Part shown: positions 14,741-22,634 of the stretch, piece after piece
How positions within the stretch are numbered: the first letter of the stretch is position 1
Layout: each line of letters starts with the position of its first letter
Assembly (NCBI GenBank): GCA_035532275.1
Contig: DATKRG010000224.1
Location: forward strand, 1-25,722
Direction: 5' to 3'
Source: UBA9676 sp035532275
GTDB lineage: Bacteria > Actinomycetota > Actinomycetes > Streptosporangiales > Streptosporangiaceae
Length of the DNA stretch: 25,722 bases
The notes under the pieces: model-generated
Databases searched by the model: none
Seen by the model: the letters and a program-made list of their open reading frames with translations, nothing else
What the model was told of the DNA's origin: nothing
Made by a program: the position numbers and the translations under genes

Positions 14741-15125
14741 ATGAAGAGAGCACCGCTCCAGACCAGCGGGGAAGCGACCCACTATGAGCTCGGATCCACG
14801 ATGGGCAACTGCTCCTACCCGGCAGCGCCCGCCGACCAGCTCTATGTGGCGCTTCCCCCGGGCACGTATGCCTCGGCCGCCGCCTGCGGCAGCTACCTGC
14901 ACGTCACCGGGCCGGACGGGTCGGTCACGGTCGAAGTCGTCGATCAGTGCCCGGACTGCGGGCCCGGGCCACATCGACCTCAGCGCGCAGGCCTTCGCGC
15001 GGATAGCGCCACTGGTGGCCGGCCTGGCCCCGGTCACCTACCAGACCATCGCCGACCCGCCGCTGCCCGCCCCGCTGGCGCTGCGGGTCAAGGAGGGCTC
15101 CAACCCGTACTGGCTGGCGCCGCGC
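14741..15125 (+). pseudogene. Expansin-like protein remnant, frameshifted and truncated at both ends
   Basis: One frame from the ATG at 14741 reads a barwin/expansin-like domain: GEATHYELG, GNCSYP, ADQLYVALPPG, ACGSYL and VEVVDQCPDC. At about 14960-14970 one extra base in a GGGCCCGGGCC run shifts to another frame, which continues GHIDLSAQAFARIAPLV, VTYQTI and LALRVKEGSNPYWLA. The export signal and the C-terminal cellulose-binding domain of bacterial expansins (EXLX1-like) are absent. The gene is therefore non-functional, unless the shift is a sequencing error; even then no signal peptide or binding domain is present. It starts 27 bases from the divergent tetR gene. Confidence 0.85.
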
Positions 15126-15165
15126 CCCGCGGCCCCAGCGGGACCCGGCGCCATCCTGCTGACAT

Positions 15166-15193
15166 CACGGGCACGCGTGCGGACGCGCCCGTG
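15166..15193. terminator. Strong GC hairpin between the expansin remnant and glyA
   Basis: CACGGGC pairs with GCCCGTG, with an inner GCGT/ACGC stem and a GCGG loop, 11 pairs with a 2-base bulge. It lies about 70 bases past the glyA stop (minus strand) and could end glyA transcription; no T-run. Confidence 0.45.
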
Positions 15194-15264
15194 CTGGCTG
15201 GCGCCCGGCGGGGCAGGGTGTGAGGGCTGGCGGGCCGCTGAAGTCCTCGTTCGGCTGGACGGTT

Positions 15265-16536
15265 TTAGGGGTGGGTGGACCAGCCGGGCATCGGGAACCC
15301 GGCGAGCAGGTCCCGGACCTCGCCCGCGATCCGCTCGATGGCCGCCTCGTCCTCCTTCAAGGCGGCCGAGACCGCTTCGTCCATCCAGGCGGCGAGCTGT
15401 GGCATGTGCTGCTCGGTCAGGCCGCGGGTGGTCAGCGCGGGCGTGCCGATCCGCAGGCCGGACGGGTCGAACGGCTTGCGCGGGTCGAACGGGACCGTGT
15501 TGTAGTTCGTCTCGATGCCGGCCCGGTCGAGCGCCTTGGCGGCGGGCTTGCCCGCGATGCCCTTCGGCGTCAGGTCCATCAGGATGAGGTGGTTGTCGGT
15601 GCCACCGGAGACGAGGTCGAACCCGCGCTCGGACAGGGCCGTTGCGAGGGCCTTCGCGTTGGCGACCACCTGCTCCGCGTAGGTGCGGAACTCCGGCTGT
15701 GCCGCCTCGTGCAGCGCCACCGCGATCGCCGCCGTGGTGTGATTGTGCGGGCCGCCCTGCAGGCCGGGGAAGACGGCCTTGTCCAGGGCCGACGCGTGTT
15801 CGGCGTCGGACATGATCATGGCGCCACGGGGGCCGCGCAGGGTCTTGTGCGTGGTGGTGGTGATCACCGGGGCGTATCCCACCGGCGAGGGGTGGGCACC
15901 GCCGGCGATGAGCCCGGCGATGTGCGCGATGTCAGCCACCAGCAGGGCGCCAGTGTCGGCCGCGATCTCAGCGAAGGCCGGGAAGTCGATCGTGCGCGGG
16001 ATCGCGGTGCCGCCGCAGTAGATGACCTTCGGCCGTTCCTTGCGGGCCAGGTCACGGACCTCGTCGAGGTCCACCCGGCCGGTGTCGGCCCGCACCCCGT
16101 ACTGCACGGAACGGAACCACTTGCCGGTCACCGAGACCGGCCAGCCGTGGGTCAGGTGGCCGCCCATCGGCAGCGCCATCCCCATCACCGTGTCGCCCGG
16201 CTGGAGGAACGCCAGGTAGACGGCGAGGTTGGCGGGCGACCCGGAGTAGGGCTGGACGTTCGCGTGGTCCACGCCGAACAGCGTTTGGGCCCGGTCGACG
16301 GCCAGTTTCTCCAGCGGGTCGATCACCTGCTGGCCCTCGTAGTAGCGCCGGCCCGGGTACCCCTCGGAGTACTTGTTGGTCAGCACCGTGCCGGCCGCTT
16401 CCAGGACCGCGACGGAGACATAGTTCTCCGACGGGATCATGCGGATCTTCTCGAACTGCCGGCGCGCTTCGGCGTTGATCAGGTCCGCGGTCTCCGGGTC
16501 GGTGCGTGCGACGTGGGGCACGGGCGGCTCATGCAT
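15265..16536 (-). CDS. glyA: Serine hydroxymethyltransferase
   Basis: 423 residues, the usual length. It interconverts serine and glycine with tetrahydrofolate, supplying one-carbon units in the cytoplasm. Seen: IPSENYVS, LTNKYSEGYPGRRYY, GGHLTHG, the cofactor-binding ADIAHIAGL and the PLP lysine in TTTTHKTLRGPRG (Lys231). The ATG at 16536 has GGAGG at the right distance. The upstream serine-hydrolase gene ends only 23 bases away on the same strand, so they may share a transcript. The sequence belongs to an actinomycete-type glyA clade; a second glyA may exist elsewhere in the genome, which cannot be seen here. Confidence 0.95.
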   Translation of the reverse strand: MHEPPVPHVARTDPETADLINAEARRQFEKIRMIPSENYVSVAVLEAAGTVLTNKYSEGYPGRRYYEGQQVIDPLEKLAVDRAQTLFGVDHANVQPYSGSPANLAVYLAFLQPGDTVMGMALPMGGHLTHGWPVSVTGKWFRSVQYGVRADTGRVDLDEVRDLARKERPKVIYCGGTAIPRTIDFPAFAEIAADTGALLVADIAHIAGLIAGGAHPSPVGYAPVITTTTHKTLRGPRGAMIMSDAEHASALDKAVFPGLQGGPHNHTTAAIAVALHEAAQPEFRTYAEQVVANAKALATALSERGFDLVSGGTDNHLILMDLTPKGIAGKPAAKALDRAGIETNYNTVPFDPRKPFDPSGLRIGTPALTTRGLTEQHMPQLAAWMDEAVSAALKEDEAAIERIAGEVRDLLAGFPMPGWSTHP

Positions 16537-16559
16537 AGGTGGACCTCCTCGCCAAGAGG

Positions 16560-17720
16560 CTACACAGCGGAAACGGTGCTGGCGTAGACGGCGTCGAGCA
16601 GGGACATTCTGCGCTGATCGTCGGCGAGGTTGATGCTCATGCGGTTCATGACGTACGCGAACGCCAGCCCGGTCTGCGGGTCGGCGCAGACCGACGAGCC
16701 GCCGAAGCCGTCATGGCCGAACGCGGCCGGGTTCGGGCCGTAATGACCCTCCGGCCCGGACAGCAGATATCCGAGACAGAACTCCAGCGGGAGGCCGAGC
16801 ACCAGGTCAGTGCAGCGGCCCTGGCCGGTGCACGCCGTCCGCAGGGCCTCCGGCCGCACGATCCGCTGCGTGCCGTCGGCCAGCGCCCCGAGGACGGTGG
16901 CCAGGCCCAGCGCGGTCGCATGCCCGTTCGCGGCCGGTATCTGCGCCCGGCGCCAGGCGGGATCGTTGGCCTCGCCGCCTTTCAGCGACGGGTTGAGGAG
17001 CGCGGCCGCTGCCGCCGGGTGAGCCGTCGCGAACCGCTCACCCATGAGCTCCCGCTCCCGCGGGGTGAACCAGTGCGGCCTCAGCTCCGAGCACCGGGCC
17101 AGGTCTTCCTCCGCCAGGCCGATGTGGACATCTGCCCCGAGTGGCCCGGCGACTTCGGCGGCGAAGAACGCGCCGAGGCTCTGCCCGGTGATCCGCCGGA
17201 CGATCTCCCCGGCCAGGAAGCCGAACGTGATCGCGTGGTACCCGCTGACCGTGCCCGGCTCCCAGAGCGGCTCCTGCGCGGCGAGCAGGGAGGTCACCTT
17301 CTCCCAGTCGCCGAAATCGGCCACACTGACCGGCGCGGTGAACCCGGCCAGCCCCGCGCGGTGGCTCATCACCCAGCGCACCGGGATGTCCTTCTTGCCG
17401 CCCGCCGCGAACTCGGGCCAGTACCACGAGACCGGCCGGTCCGGATCCAGGCCCGCCCGGTCCATCAGGATGTGGACGCACAACGCGGTCATGGCCTTGG
17501 TCACCGACCAGACGTTGGTCAGCGTCGCGGCCCGCCACGGGCGCTTGCGCGCCGGGTCGGCCCAGCCGGCCCACAGGTTCACCACCGGCTTCCCCGACGC
17601 CACCACGGCGACACTGGCGCCGAGCTCGTCGCGCTCCTCGAAGTTCTGCGCGAACGCCGCGCGAACCCGCTCGTATCCGGGGGCACAGGTTCCGTGGATC
17701 ACAACACCGGCACTGCCCAC
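16560..17720 (-). CDS. Serine beta-lactamase-family hydrolase/esterase (class C-like)
   Basis: 386 residues from a GTG at 17720 with GGAGGT six bases upstream. The family catalytic motif SxxK appears as SVTK with Ser72 and Lys75; a Tyr motif YHA lies near 170, and a late HDGFGG stands where class C enzymes have KTG. This fits EstB-like esterases and beta-lactamase-related proteins, which hydrolyse esters or amides and are often not true resistance enzymes. No export signal is visible, pointing to a cytoplasmic enzyme. Substrate unknown. It precedes glyA by 23 bases on the same strand. Confidence 0.88.
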   Translation of the reverse strand: MGSAGVVIHGTCAPGYERVRAAFAQNFEERDELGASVAVVASGKPVVNLWAGWADPARKRPWRAATLTNVWSVTKAMTALCVHILMDRAGLDPDRPVSWYWPEFAAGGKKDIPVRWVMSHRAGLAGFTAPVSVADFGDWEKVTSLLAAQEPLWEPGTVSGYHAITFGFLAGEIVRRITGQSLGAFFAAEVAGPLGADVHIGLAEEDLARCSELRPHWFTPRERELMGERFATAHPAAAAALLNPSLKGGEANDPAWRRAQIPAANGHATALGLATVLGALADGTQRIVRPEALRTACTGQGRCTDLVLGLPLEFCLGYLLSGPEGHYGPNPAAFGHDGFGGSSVCADPQTGLAFAYVMNRMSINLADDQRRMSLLDAVYASTVSAV

Positions 17721-17865
17721 GAGGCCACCTCCTGCCTCCCAGTCAAGCCGACGAAGGCAGCGGTGGCGAGATGCGCGTTATGCCCCGCCGGCGAGGTGGG
17801 CGTGCAGGTCAACCGGCAGCGTACGTGTCCGTTGCGTGACCTGGAAGCGGCACAATAAGGAGCGG

Positions 17866-17942
17866 GCGCCTGTAGCTCAGCCGGACAGAGCAGCTGCCTT
17901 CTAAGCAGCGGGTCGCGGGTTCGAATCCTGCCAGGCGCGCCA
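17866..17942 (+). tRNA. tRNA-Arg (anticodon TCT)
   Basis: 77 bases with encoded CCA. The acceptor stem GCGCCTG/CAGGCGC is perfect, the anticodon stem GCTGC/GCAGC holds the loop CTTCTAA, the T-loop TTCGAAT is standard and the discriminator is G. The loop position 34-36 reads TCT, which decodes AGA/AGG arginine. A degraded integrase follows directly, so its 3' half is the likely attachment site of an integrative element. I did not find a second copy of the 3' end in the window. Confidence 0.95.
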
Positions 17943-17944
17943 GC

Positions 17945-19107
17945 CAGCGCCGCGGGTATGGCGAGGACTCCATCTACTGAGACTTGTCCAAGAGCCGCTA
18001 CGTGGGCGCGGTCAGCTTAGGGTTCAGCCCGGCCGGGGAGCGCATCCGCCGGAAGGTCACCGGCCGCACCAAGGCCGATGTCCGTGACAAGCTCCGCGAT
18101 CTGCACCAGGAAGTCGACAACGGGCTGCGGACCAGCCGGACCTACACCGTGAACGACACGCTCGACGAGTGGCTGGCGTGTGGGCTGGACGGCGTGTCCG
18201 CGCGGACCGTGGGTCTGTACCGGGACACGATCGCCCCGATGCTGCGGGCGCAACTCGGCACGGTGAGGCTGCGGGATCTGATGTCGAGCGACGTCCAGGG
18301 CGCGCTCACGGCGCTGGCGTCCCGGGTGTCCACCCGGACGGTGCAGATCTCGCGCAACGTGCTGGTCCGGGCGATCCGGCACGCCGAACGGGACGGCCTG
18401 GTCGTCCGCAACGTCGCCGCGCTGGTCAAGCCACCCAAGGGCCAGCGCGCCGGGCGCCCATCGAAGTCGCTCACCCTGGAGCAGGCGATCGCCTTGATGG
18501 ATGCCGCCAAGGGGCACCCGGCTGGAGGCATACATCACCTTGTCCCTTCTCACGGGTCTGCGGACGGAGGAGGCTCGCGCGCTGCGCTGGGACCACGTCG
18601 TCGCCTGGGCCGGTGACCAGTGGCAGCCGGTCACCGAGGCCCGGGTTCGATGACGAGGAACTCGCGGTGTTCGTCTGGCGCTCCGATCGCGCCGGGAGCG
18701 ATACAAAGACCCCGAAGTCCCGGAGGACACCGGCCCTGGCCCGCAGATGCGCGCCCGCACTGCGCGAGCAAAGGACCAGGCAGGCAGCGGACCGGCTGGT
18801 CGCCGGGCAGCTGTGGCAGGACTACAACCTGGTGTTCGCCTCCACCGTCGGCACGCCCCTCGATGATCACAACGTCCGCAGACAGTTCCGCAAGATCACC
18901 GAGGCCGCCGGACTTGGCAGCACCTGGGTGCCCCGGGAGCTGCGGCACACGTTCGTGTCGCTGCTGTCCGCTCATGGCGTGCCGGTGGAAGCGATCGCGC
19001 TGCTGGCCGGGCACAACCAGAGCGCCACGACAGAGCTGGTCTACCGGCATCAGATCGTGCCCGCCCTAACCCGCGGCGCCGAGGTCATGGACCAAATCTT
19101 CAGCTAG
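17945..19107 (+). pseudogene. Tyrosine-family integrase, decayed
   Basis: Three frames together give a phage/element integrase of about 385 residues. Frame A reads SQRRGYGEDSIY, then a TGA at 17978-17980, then SKSRYVGAVSLGF and the arm/core-binding region to MDAAKGH. Frame B, from about 18519, reads LEAYITLSLLTGLRTEEARAL with the first catalytic Arg, and stops at 18651-18653. Frame C, from about 18640, reads DDEELAVFVWRSDRAG, ELRHTFVSLLSAHG and GHNQSATTELVYRH, with the catalytic Tyr. The likely start lies inside the tRNA end or is lost; a TTG at 17984 could restart. One nonsense codon and two frameshifts indicate a dead gene (unless assembly errors). It is the marker of an element inserted in tRNA-Arg. 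Confidence 0.88.
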
Positions 19108-19234
19108 CAGATCCGGAAAGCCGAGCACCGACAAGGCAACCCTGAGCGCGACATGGTTGGGCAGCCTGCCGATAGATGCATGAACGAGCATCACACGTCA
19201 GCCAGAAGGCGCTCCAGCGTCCGGTACACGCCGC

Positions 19235-19240
19235 TACTCT
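19235..19240 (+). promoter_or_regulatory. Candidate -10 for the BrnT-like gene
   Basis: TACTCT ends eight bases before the GTG at 19249; no ribosome-binding site between. Suggests leaderless expression. Confidence 0.4.
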
Positions 19241-19248
19241 GTGAGTCC

Positions 19249-19536
19249 GTGCCGAGATCGAGCGTCGTGGTCGCTGTACTGATCATCGACGCCTCCGTTG
19301 AAGCCAAGATCAAAGAGAAGCACAAACTGACCCCGGCTGAGGTGCACGAGGCTGTCAGGCTCGCCCCTGATGCGCAGGCCGCCTGGGATGACGACCCGGA
19401 GCACGGGCGTCGACTGGTGGTAACGGGAACGACCTACATGGGTCGCCCCGTCATCGCCTACCTGGTGCCCCTTAACGAGAACGATCCCGAAGAAGGCACC
19501 TTCAAGCTGAAGACCGCGCTCTCTGAGCCGAGCTAG
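19249..19536 (+). CDS. BrnT/DUF4258-like putative toxin
   Basis: 95 residues from the GTG at 19249; a GTG at 19267 is an alternative. The plan resembles the compact RNase-fold BrnT/DUF4258 group: a helix with KIKEKHKLTPAEVHEAV, then a beta segment GRRLVVTGTTYMGRPVIAYLV and a C-terminal GTFKLKTALS. Similarity is in layout, so the family call is moderate. BrnT is an mRNA-cutting toxin controlled by BrnA. Here the following gene encodes a HicB-like protein, an unusual partner. It stands alone after the dead integrase. Confidence 0.6.
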   Translation: MPRSSVVVAVLIIDASVEAKIKEKHKLTPAEVHEAVRLAPDAQAAWDDDPEHGRRLVVTGTTYMGRPVIAYLVPLNENDPEEGTFKLKTALSEPS

Positions 19537-19583
19537 TGGTAGTACCACAGACCCGATACGGGCATGATGAGGTTGTGGAGAAG

Positions 19584-19982
19584 ATGACCGAGTATCAGCA
19601 GGACGACAGCGAGCCCGAGCCCAGTTGGGACGAGGCTGTTGCGGCGTTCGGCTCTGGTGAGCCCGTAGATCTGATCCGGCCTAACCGCAAGATAGTCATC
19701 AACTATCGCTACGAAGACGGCCGCGTCCACGCGTCATCGCCGGACCTCACAGGGTTTGAAGTGATGGGTCCAACTCTGTATGAGACCAAGAGACTGGTAC
19801 GGATCGACCTTGCCGGTTACTTGGACTCTGGGGTTGAGCTGGATGAGCGTGAGCCGCGTCTGATATTCACCGACAGCACCAGCAGAAGCCGGGTAATCCA
19901 CGGCCCAGGGGAGCAGGTTACGACTACGGCTAGCGGGCGCAGCCGTGCCCTTATGGCTCCGGCGCGCGTCAGGGTCGTTTGA
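19584..19982 (+). CDS. HicB-like putative antitoxin
   Basis: About 132 residues from an ATG at 19584; earlier in-frame GTGs at 19575 and 19536 (which touches the stop of the previous gene) are possible starts. The middle reads GRVHASSPDLTGFEVMG, followed by TKRLVRIDLAGYLDSGVEL, the pattern of the HicB antitoxin fold (a strand, then SPDLxG, then helices). The N-terminus is acidic and lacks a visible DNA-binding domain; the C-terminus is Arg/Ser/Thr-rich. The order toxin-like then antitoxin-like matches brnT/brnA. Its stop overlaps the next start (TGATG), so three genes are coupled. Confidence 0.55.
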   Translation: MTEYQQDDSEPEPSWDEAVAAFGSGEPVDLIRPNRKIVINYRYEDGRVHASSPDLTGFEVMGPTLYETKRLVRIDLAGYLDSGVELDEREPRLIFTDSTSRSRVIHGPGEQVTTTASGRSRALMAPARVRVV

Positions 19983-20401
19983 TGGAAGTGACGCTCATCC
20001 TGGGTGACTTCGCCGAAACAGATCCCTCCTCAGGCAAGGTTCACATCCTTGGAGCAGGCTGGTCAGTGACCGGTCCCGCTCCGAGCCCGCAAGCTATCGT
20101 CGCTTTCCTGCGAGTCTCGCCAGATCGCGTGCACTCACCGATTGCTTTCACCGCCCGACTGCTAGACAAGACCAGACAAGTGGTCGAGACACCAGGCGTG
20201 GGAGGCATGCAACGCCTAGAGATTTCCGGGCAGGTCGAGATACAAGTCCCTGACGCCTGGGACGCCGTATCGGATCTGCCTGCATCATTCGCGATCAACA
20301 TCGGCGCTCTTCCACTCAAACCTGGGAGTGCCTACTCTTGGACCGTCGAAATTGATGGCAAAGAAGAGGCGCACGCTGATTTCATAGTCAGGGCGTCCTG
20401 A
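19982..20401 (+). CDS. DUF6941-like protein, unknown function
   Basis: 139 residues from the ATG in the TGATG overlap with the previous gene. It starts EVTLILGDFAETD, with GKVHILGAGWSVTG, then a beta-rich region and SAYSWTVEIDGKEEAHADFIVR. This resembles the DUF6941 family of small beta-sandwich-like proteins in actinomycetes. Function unknown. Coupling to the toxin-antitoxin-like genes suggests a shared role, possibly binding or sensing. No membrane or export segments. Confidence 0.6.
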   Translation: MEVTLILGDFAETDPSSGKVHILGAGWSVTGPAPSPQAIVAFLRVSPDRVHSPIAFTARLLDKTRQVVETPGVGGMQRLEISGQVEIQVPDAWDAVSDLPASFAINIGALPLKPGSAYSWTVEIDGKEEAHADFIVRAS

Positions 20402-20459
20402 CCTCGTGCATCGTGTGTAAGTGGTGACAACCGTGGCCGGGAGCAAGAGTGACGGTCGG

Positions 20460-20500
20460 CCGCTCGTAGCTCGCGGATCAACAGCTGGACCGCTCGTAGC
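20460..20500. repeat. Direct repeat 30 bp apart before the GntR gene
   Basis: CCGCTCGTAGC occurs at 20460-20470 and again at 20490-20500. The exact 30-bp period is about three helical turns, suitable for a dimeric regulator. It lies 31 bases before the GntR start. Confidence 0.5.
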
Positions 20501-20531
20501 GTGGAAGCGCCCCCTGCACGCTGGGGGGACC

Positions 20532-20786
20532 ATGGACGGACTGGAGATCGACTACCAGGCACCGCTGTCACCACACCGGCAGATCGCCGCCTGGCTGCGC
20601 AAACGCATCGACGCCGGCGAGTTCCCACCCGGCAAGCGCCTGCCCTCAGAAAACGACATCCAGCAGCTCACCGGAGTCGCCGCCACCACCGTCCGGCGCG
20701 CCATCGCGCTCCTGCGCGAGCAGGGGATCGTCTACACCGTGCCCGGCCGCGGCACTTACGCCGGACAGCCACCGGCCGAGACCTGA
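20532..20786 (+). CDS. Small GntR-family DNA-binding protein
   Basis: 84 residues, only the winged helix-turn-helix: LSPHRQIAAWLRKRIDAGEF, PPGKRLPSENDIQQLTG, TTVRRAIALLREQGIVYTVPGRGTY. No effector domain follows, as in the short GntR regulators found on actinomycete integrative elements and beside kor/tra genes. The ATG is preceded by GGGGGG. Direct repeats upstream could be its own operator. It likely controlled transfer functions of the element, but no intact transfer gene remains in the window. Confidence 0.85.
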   Translation: MDGLEIDYQAPLSPHRQIAAWLRKRIDAGEFPPGKRLPSENDIQQLTGVAATTVRRAIALLREQGIVYTVPGRGTYAGQPPAET

Positions 20787-21074
20787 CCGCCCCGGACGTT
20801 CTCACCTGGCGCGTACCCCTCGGGCTCTGACCGGTCACCCCCATCGCGCCTGTCACCGCCTGCAAGAACCGTCGTTTCGCCGACAGTCCCCCATGCCGCC
20901 GTTTCTCCTGCTCACCGCCTTCCACCCTGCGCCCCCACCCGTCCCCTGCCGCCCATAACTTCCTGATCTTGCTCGCCTGCCTTGCCACCATGACCCATAG
21001 CCCTGCAGACCGTTGCATTACCGAATGATCATGGTCAGTTCTGCGGGCCAGGCGGTGGGAAAAGGGGGCGATTG
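20787..21074. other. Non-coding 288 bp, pyrimidine-rich
   Basis: No credible gene on either strand. Bases about 20880-20980 are strongly C/T-rich on the plus strand. Probably debris between the GntR gene and the relaxase remnant. Confidence 0.5.
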
Positions 21075-21273
21075 ATGGCTGTGGCGGTCACCGTGACGAA
21101 GGGCTACGACCTCGGATATGTGTCGAAGAACCAGGCCCAGACCGGGACGGAGAAGACCACCGGCGGTTACTGCATCAACGCCGCTCAGGCCGGGGAGCCG
21201 CCGGTCCGCTGGGGGGCCGGGCGCGGCCGCGCTGGGCTTCGCCGCGGGCCAGGTGGTCGAGCGCACGCCCTAG
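21075..21273 (+). pseudogene. MobF-family relaxase, N-terminal remnant
   Basis: The ATG at 21075, with GGGGG upstream, begins VTVTKGYDLGYV, then GGYCINAAQAGEPPVRW, the start of TrwC/TraA-like relaxases (which nick the conjugation origin with N-terminal tyrosines). In a run of six G at 21211-21216 the frame shifts; the other frame continues GPGAAALGFAAGQVVERTP and ends in TAG at 21271-21273. Only about 65 residues of a protein normally over 900 remain, so it is dead. It links the region to a conjugative element. Confidence 0.8.
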
Positions 21274-21316
21274 AACGCGTGTGCGCGGCGGGCCGGCGCG
21301 GGTGGCCGGTGGCCGG

Positions 21317-21322
21317 TACGCT
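21317..21322 (+). promoter_or_regulatory. Candidate -10 for a leaderless antitoxin transcript
   Basis: TACGCT lies six bases before the ATG at 21329; no ribosome-binding site fits. Confidence 0.4.
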
Positions 21323-21328
21323 GCTGTC

Positions 21329-21589
21329 ATGACCGCGCAGCCTGACCGCGGCCAGGACATGACCGGCGCGTATGAAGTGATCCACCTCGGTGGGGAATCT
21401 GCCGCTATCGTCCCCCTGGCGGAACTGCGGCGACTGCGGGCCGTCGAGCGGCATGCCTCCCCGGAAGCGCTGGAAGAGGCAGAGATCGAGACCACGCTCG
21501 CCACCCACGACGAGTGGGTCGCCGCCGGGTGCCCTGGCGCGCTGTCACACGAGGAGGTCATGGCCGGACTGCTCGGCAGCAACCGGTGA
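21329..21589 (+). CDS. Phd/YefM-like antitoxin
   Basis: 86 residues. The core reads YEVIHLGGESAAIVPLAELRRLRAVER, the short strand-helix pattern of Phd/YefM-type antitoxins, followed by an acidic helix and LSHEEVMAGLL, the toxin-binding tail typical of RelB/Phd relatives. It bears no ribosome-binding site and probably starts leaderless. The stop overlaps the GTG of the toxin remnant by four bases (GTGA). With the toxin truncated, it is an orphan antitoxin or an inert gene. Confidence 0.7.
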   Translation: MTAQPDRGQDMTGAYEVIHLGGESAAIVPLAELRRLRAVERHASPEALEEAEIETTLATHDEWVAAGCPGALSHEEVMAGLLGSNR

Positions 21590-21729
21590 AGATCCGGTGG
21601 ACCCCGGCTGCTGCGGCCTCAGCCCGGCGCTTCATGCACGACCAGGACCGCATGCGCGCGATCGGCGCCGCCGTGGCAGGCCTGGCCGAAGACCGCTCCC
21701 TGCCGAGGGATTCCGGAGGCCTTGGATGA
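21586..21729 (+). pseudogene. RelE/ParE-type toxin, truncated
   Basis: The GTG at 21586 starts MKIRWTPAAAASARRFM, then HDQDRMRAIGAAVAGLAED, the helical N-terminal half of RelE-like toxins. The frame then reads RSLPRDSGGLG and stops. In the plus-one frame, near 21705, EGFRR matches the expected continuation, but right after it the methyltransferase begins. Thus about half the toxin, with its active-site C-terminal strands, is missing. Both a single-base change and a junction are present. Confidence 0.75.
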
Positions 21730-22634
21730 CACGGCTGCCAGACTCTACTGCACGTCGTTACGGCAGGGTTTTTGATGAGATCGCGGCTGAGTACGACCGC
21801 CGCCGTCCGACCTATCCTGACGAACTCGTCGACCAAGCTTGTCAGGTCGCGGGGATCGGGAGCGGTGATCATGTGCTTGAGGTTGGGTGTGGAAGCGGCC
21901 AACTGACGCGCGGCCTTGCCGCTCGGGGCCTGCACGTCACAGCACTCGAACCCGGCAAGAGCCTCATAGCACTGGCCAGGCAGAACCTGGAAGGTGCTGG
22001 AGAGGTAGAATTTGTGAACGCTCAGTTTGAGGATGCATTGCTTCCCCGCGAGCAGTTTCAGGCCGTGTTCTCTGCGTCCGCGTTTCACTGGGTTGACCCT
22101 AAGGTTAGTTGGCAGAAGACCGCTGACGTACTTGTTCCCGGTGGAACGCTCGCCCTCCTGCAATACTGCGGACTTGAGGAGCCGCGTAGCAAGCGAGATC
22201 AGGAAGCAGCACTCGCTGCCATGAGAAAGGTCGCCCCGGACATTGCCGCTAATTGGCCGGCCTACCGGGATCTCCACGCCACGCTCGCTGGGATGGAGCA
22301 ACGCCGTGGCAACGTCTCAGAGGTATGGGCCTGGCTCGGCAGCTATGACATAGGGCAAGATTACGCCGGCCGCTTGTTCGGTGATGTTCAGGTGGCAGTC
22401 ATGCCAAAGCTCATCGAGCACACTCCTGACGAGCTCAATGCGCTCGTACGTACGATGTCGTTTTACGCCCGGCTTTCACCGGGCCAACGCCAAGCCCTTG
22501 AGCGTGAACACGAGGCCATGTATGCCCGACTCGGGCGCCCGATTCGCGCCAGCACGGTCGCGGCTCTGGTCACGGCACGGCGCAGCACGGAGGGAGATGA
22601 TCACCGCATATCGCCTGAGGGCACGCCGCACTGA
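21726..22634 (+). CDS. Class I SAM-dependent methyltransferase
   Basis: 302 residues from the ATG at 21726 with GGAGG six bases upstream. Motif I LEVGCGSGQL is near residues 48-57, followed by the acidic LEPG (motif II) and a motif IV-like FSASAFHWV. The fold and the first 110 residues fit small-molecule methyltransferases (UbiE/Methyltransf_11 group), cytoplasmic. The substrate is not known. Codon use is visibly less GC-biased at third positions than in the left half, suggesting transfer. It begins exactly where the RelE toxin is cut, so it probably arrived by a recombination event. Confidence 0.85.
   Translation: MTRLPDSTARRYGRVFDEIAAEYDRRRPTYPDELVDQACQVAGIGSGDHVLEVGCGSGQLTRGLAARGLHVTALEPGKSLIALARQNLEGAGEVEFVNAQFEDALLPREQFQAVFSASAFHWVDPKVSWQKTADVLVPGGTLALLQYCGLEEPRSKRDQEAALAAMRKVAPDIAANWPAYRDLHATLAGMEQRRGNVSEVWAWLGSYDIGQDYAGRLFGDVQVAVMPKLIEHTPDELNALVRTMSFYARLSPGQRQALEREHEAMYARLGRPIRASTVAALVTARRSTEGDDHRISPEGTPH

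Noticed and set aside
21390..21725. Methyltransferase frame extended to 414 codons
   Set aside because: The extension reads through the antitoxin and toxin in another frame; the ATG at 21726 has a strong ribosome-binding site.
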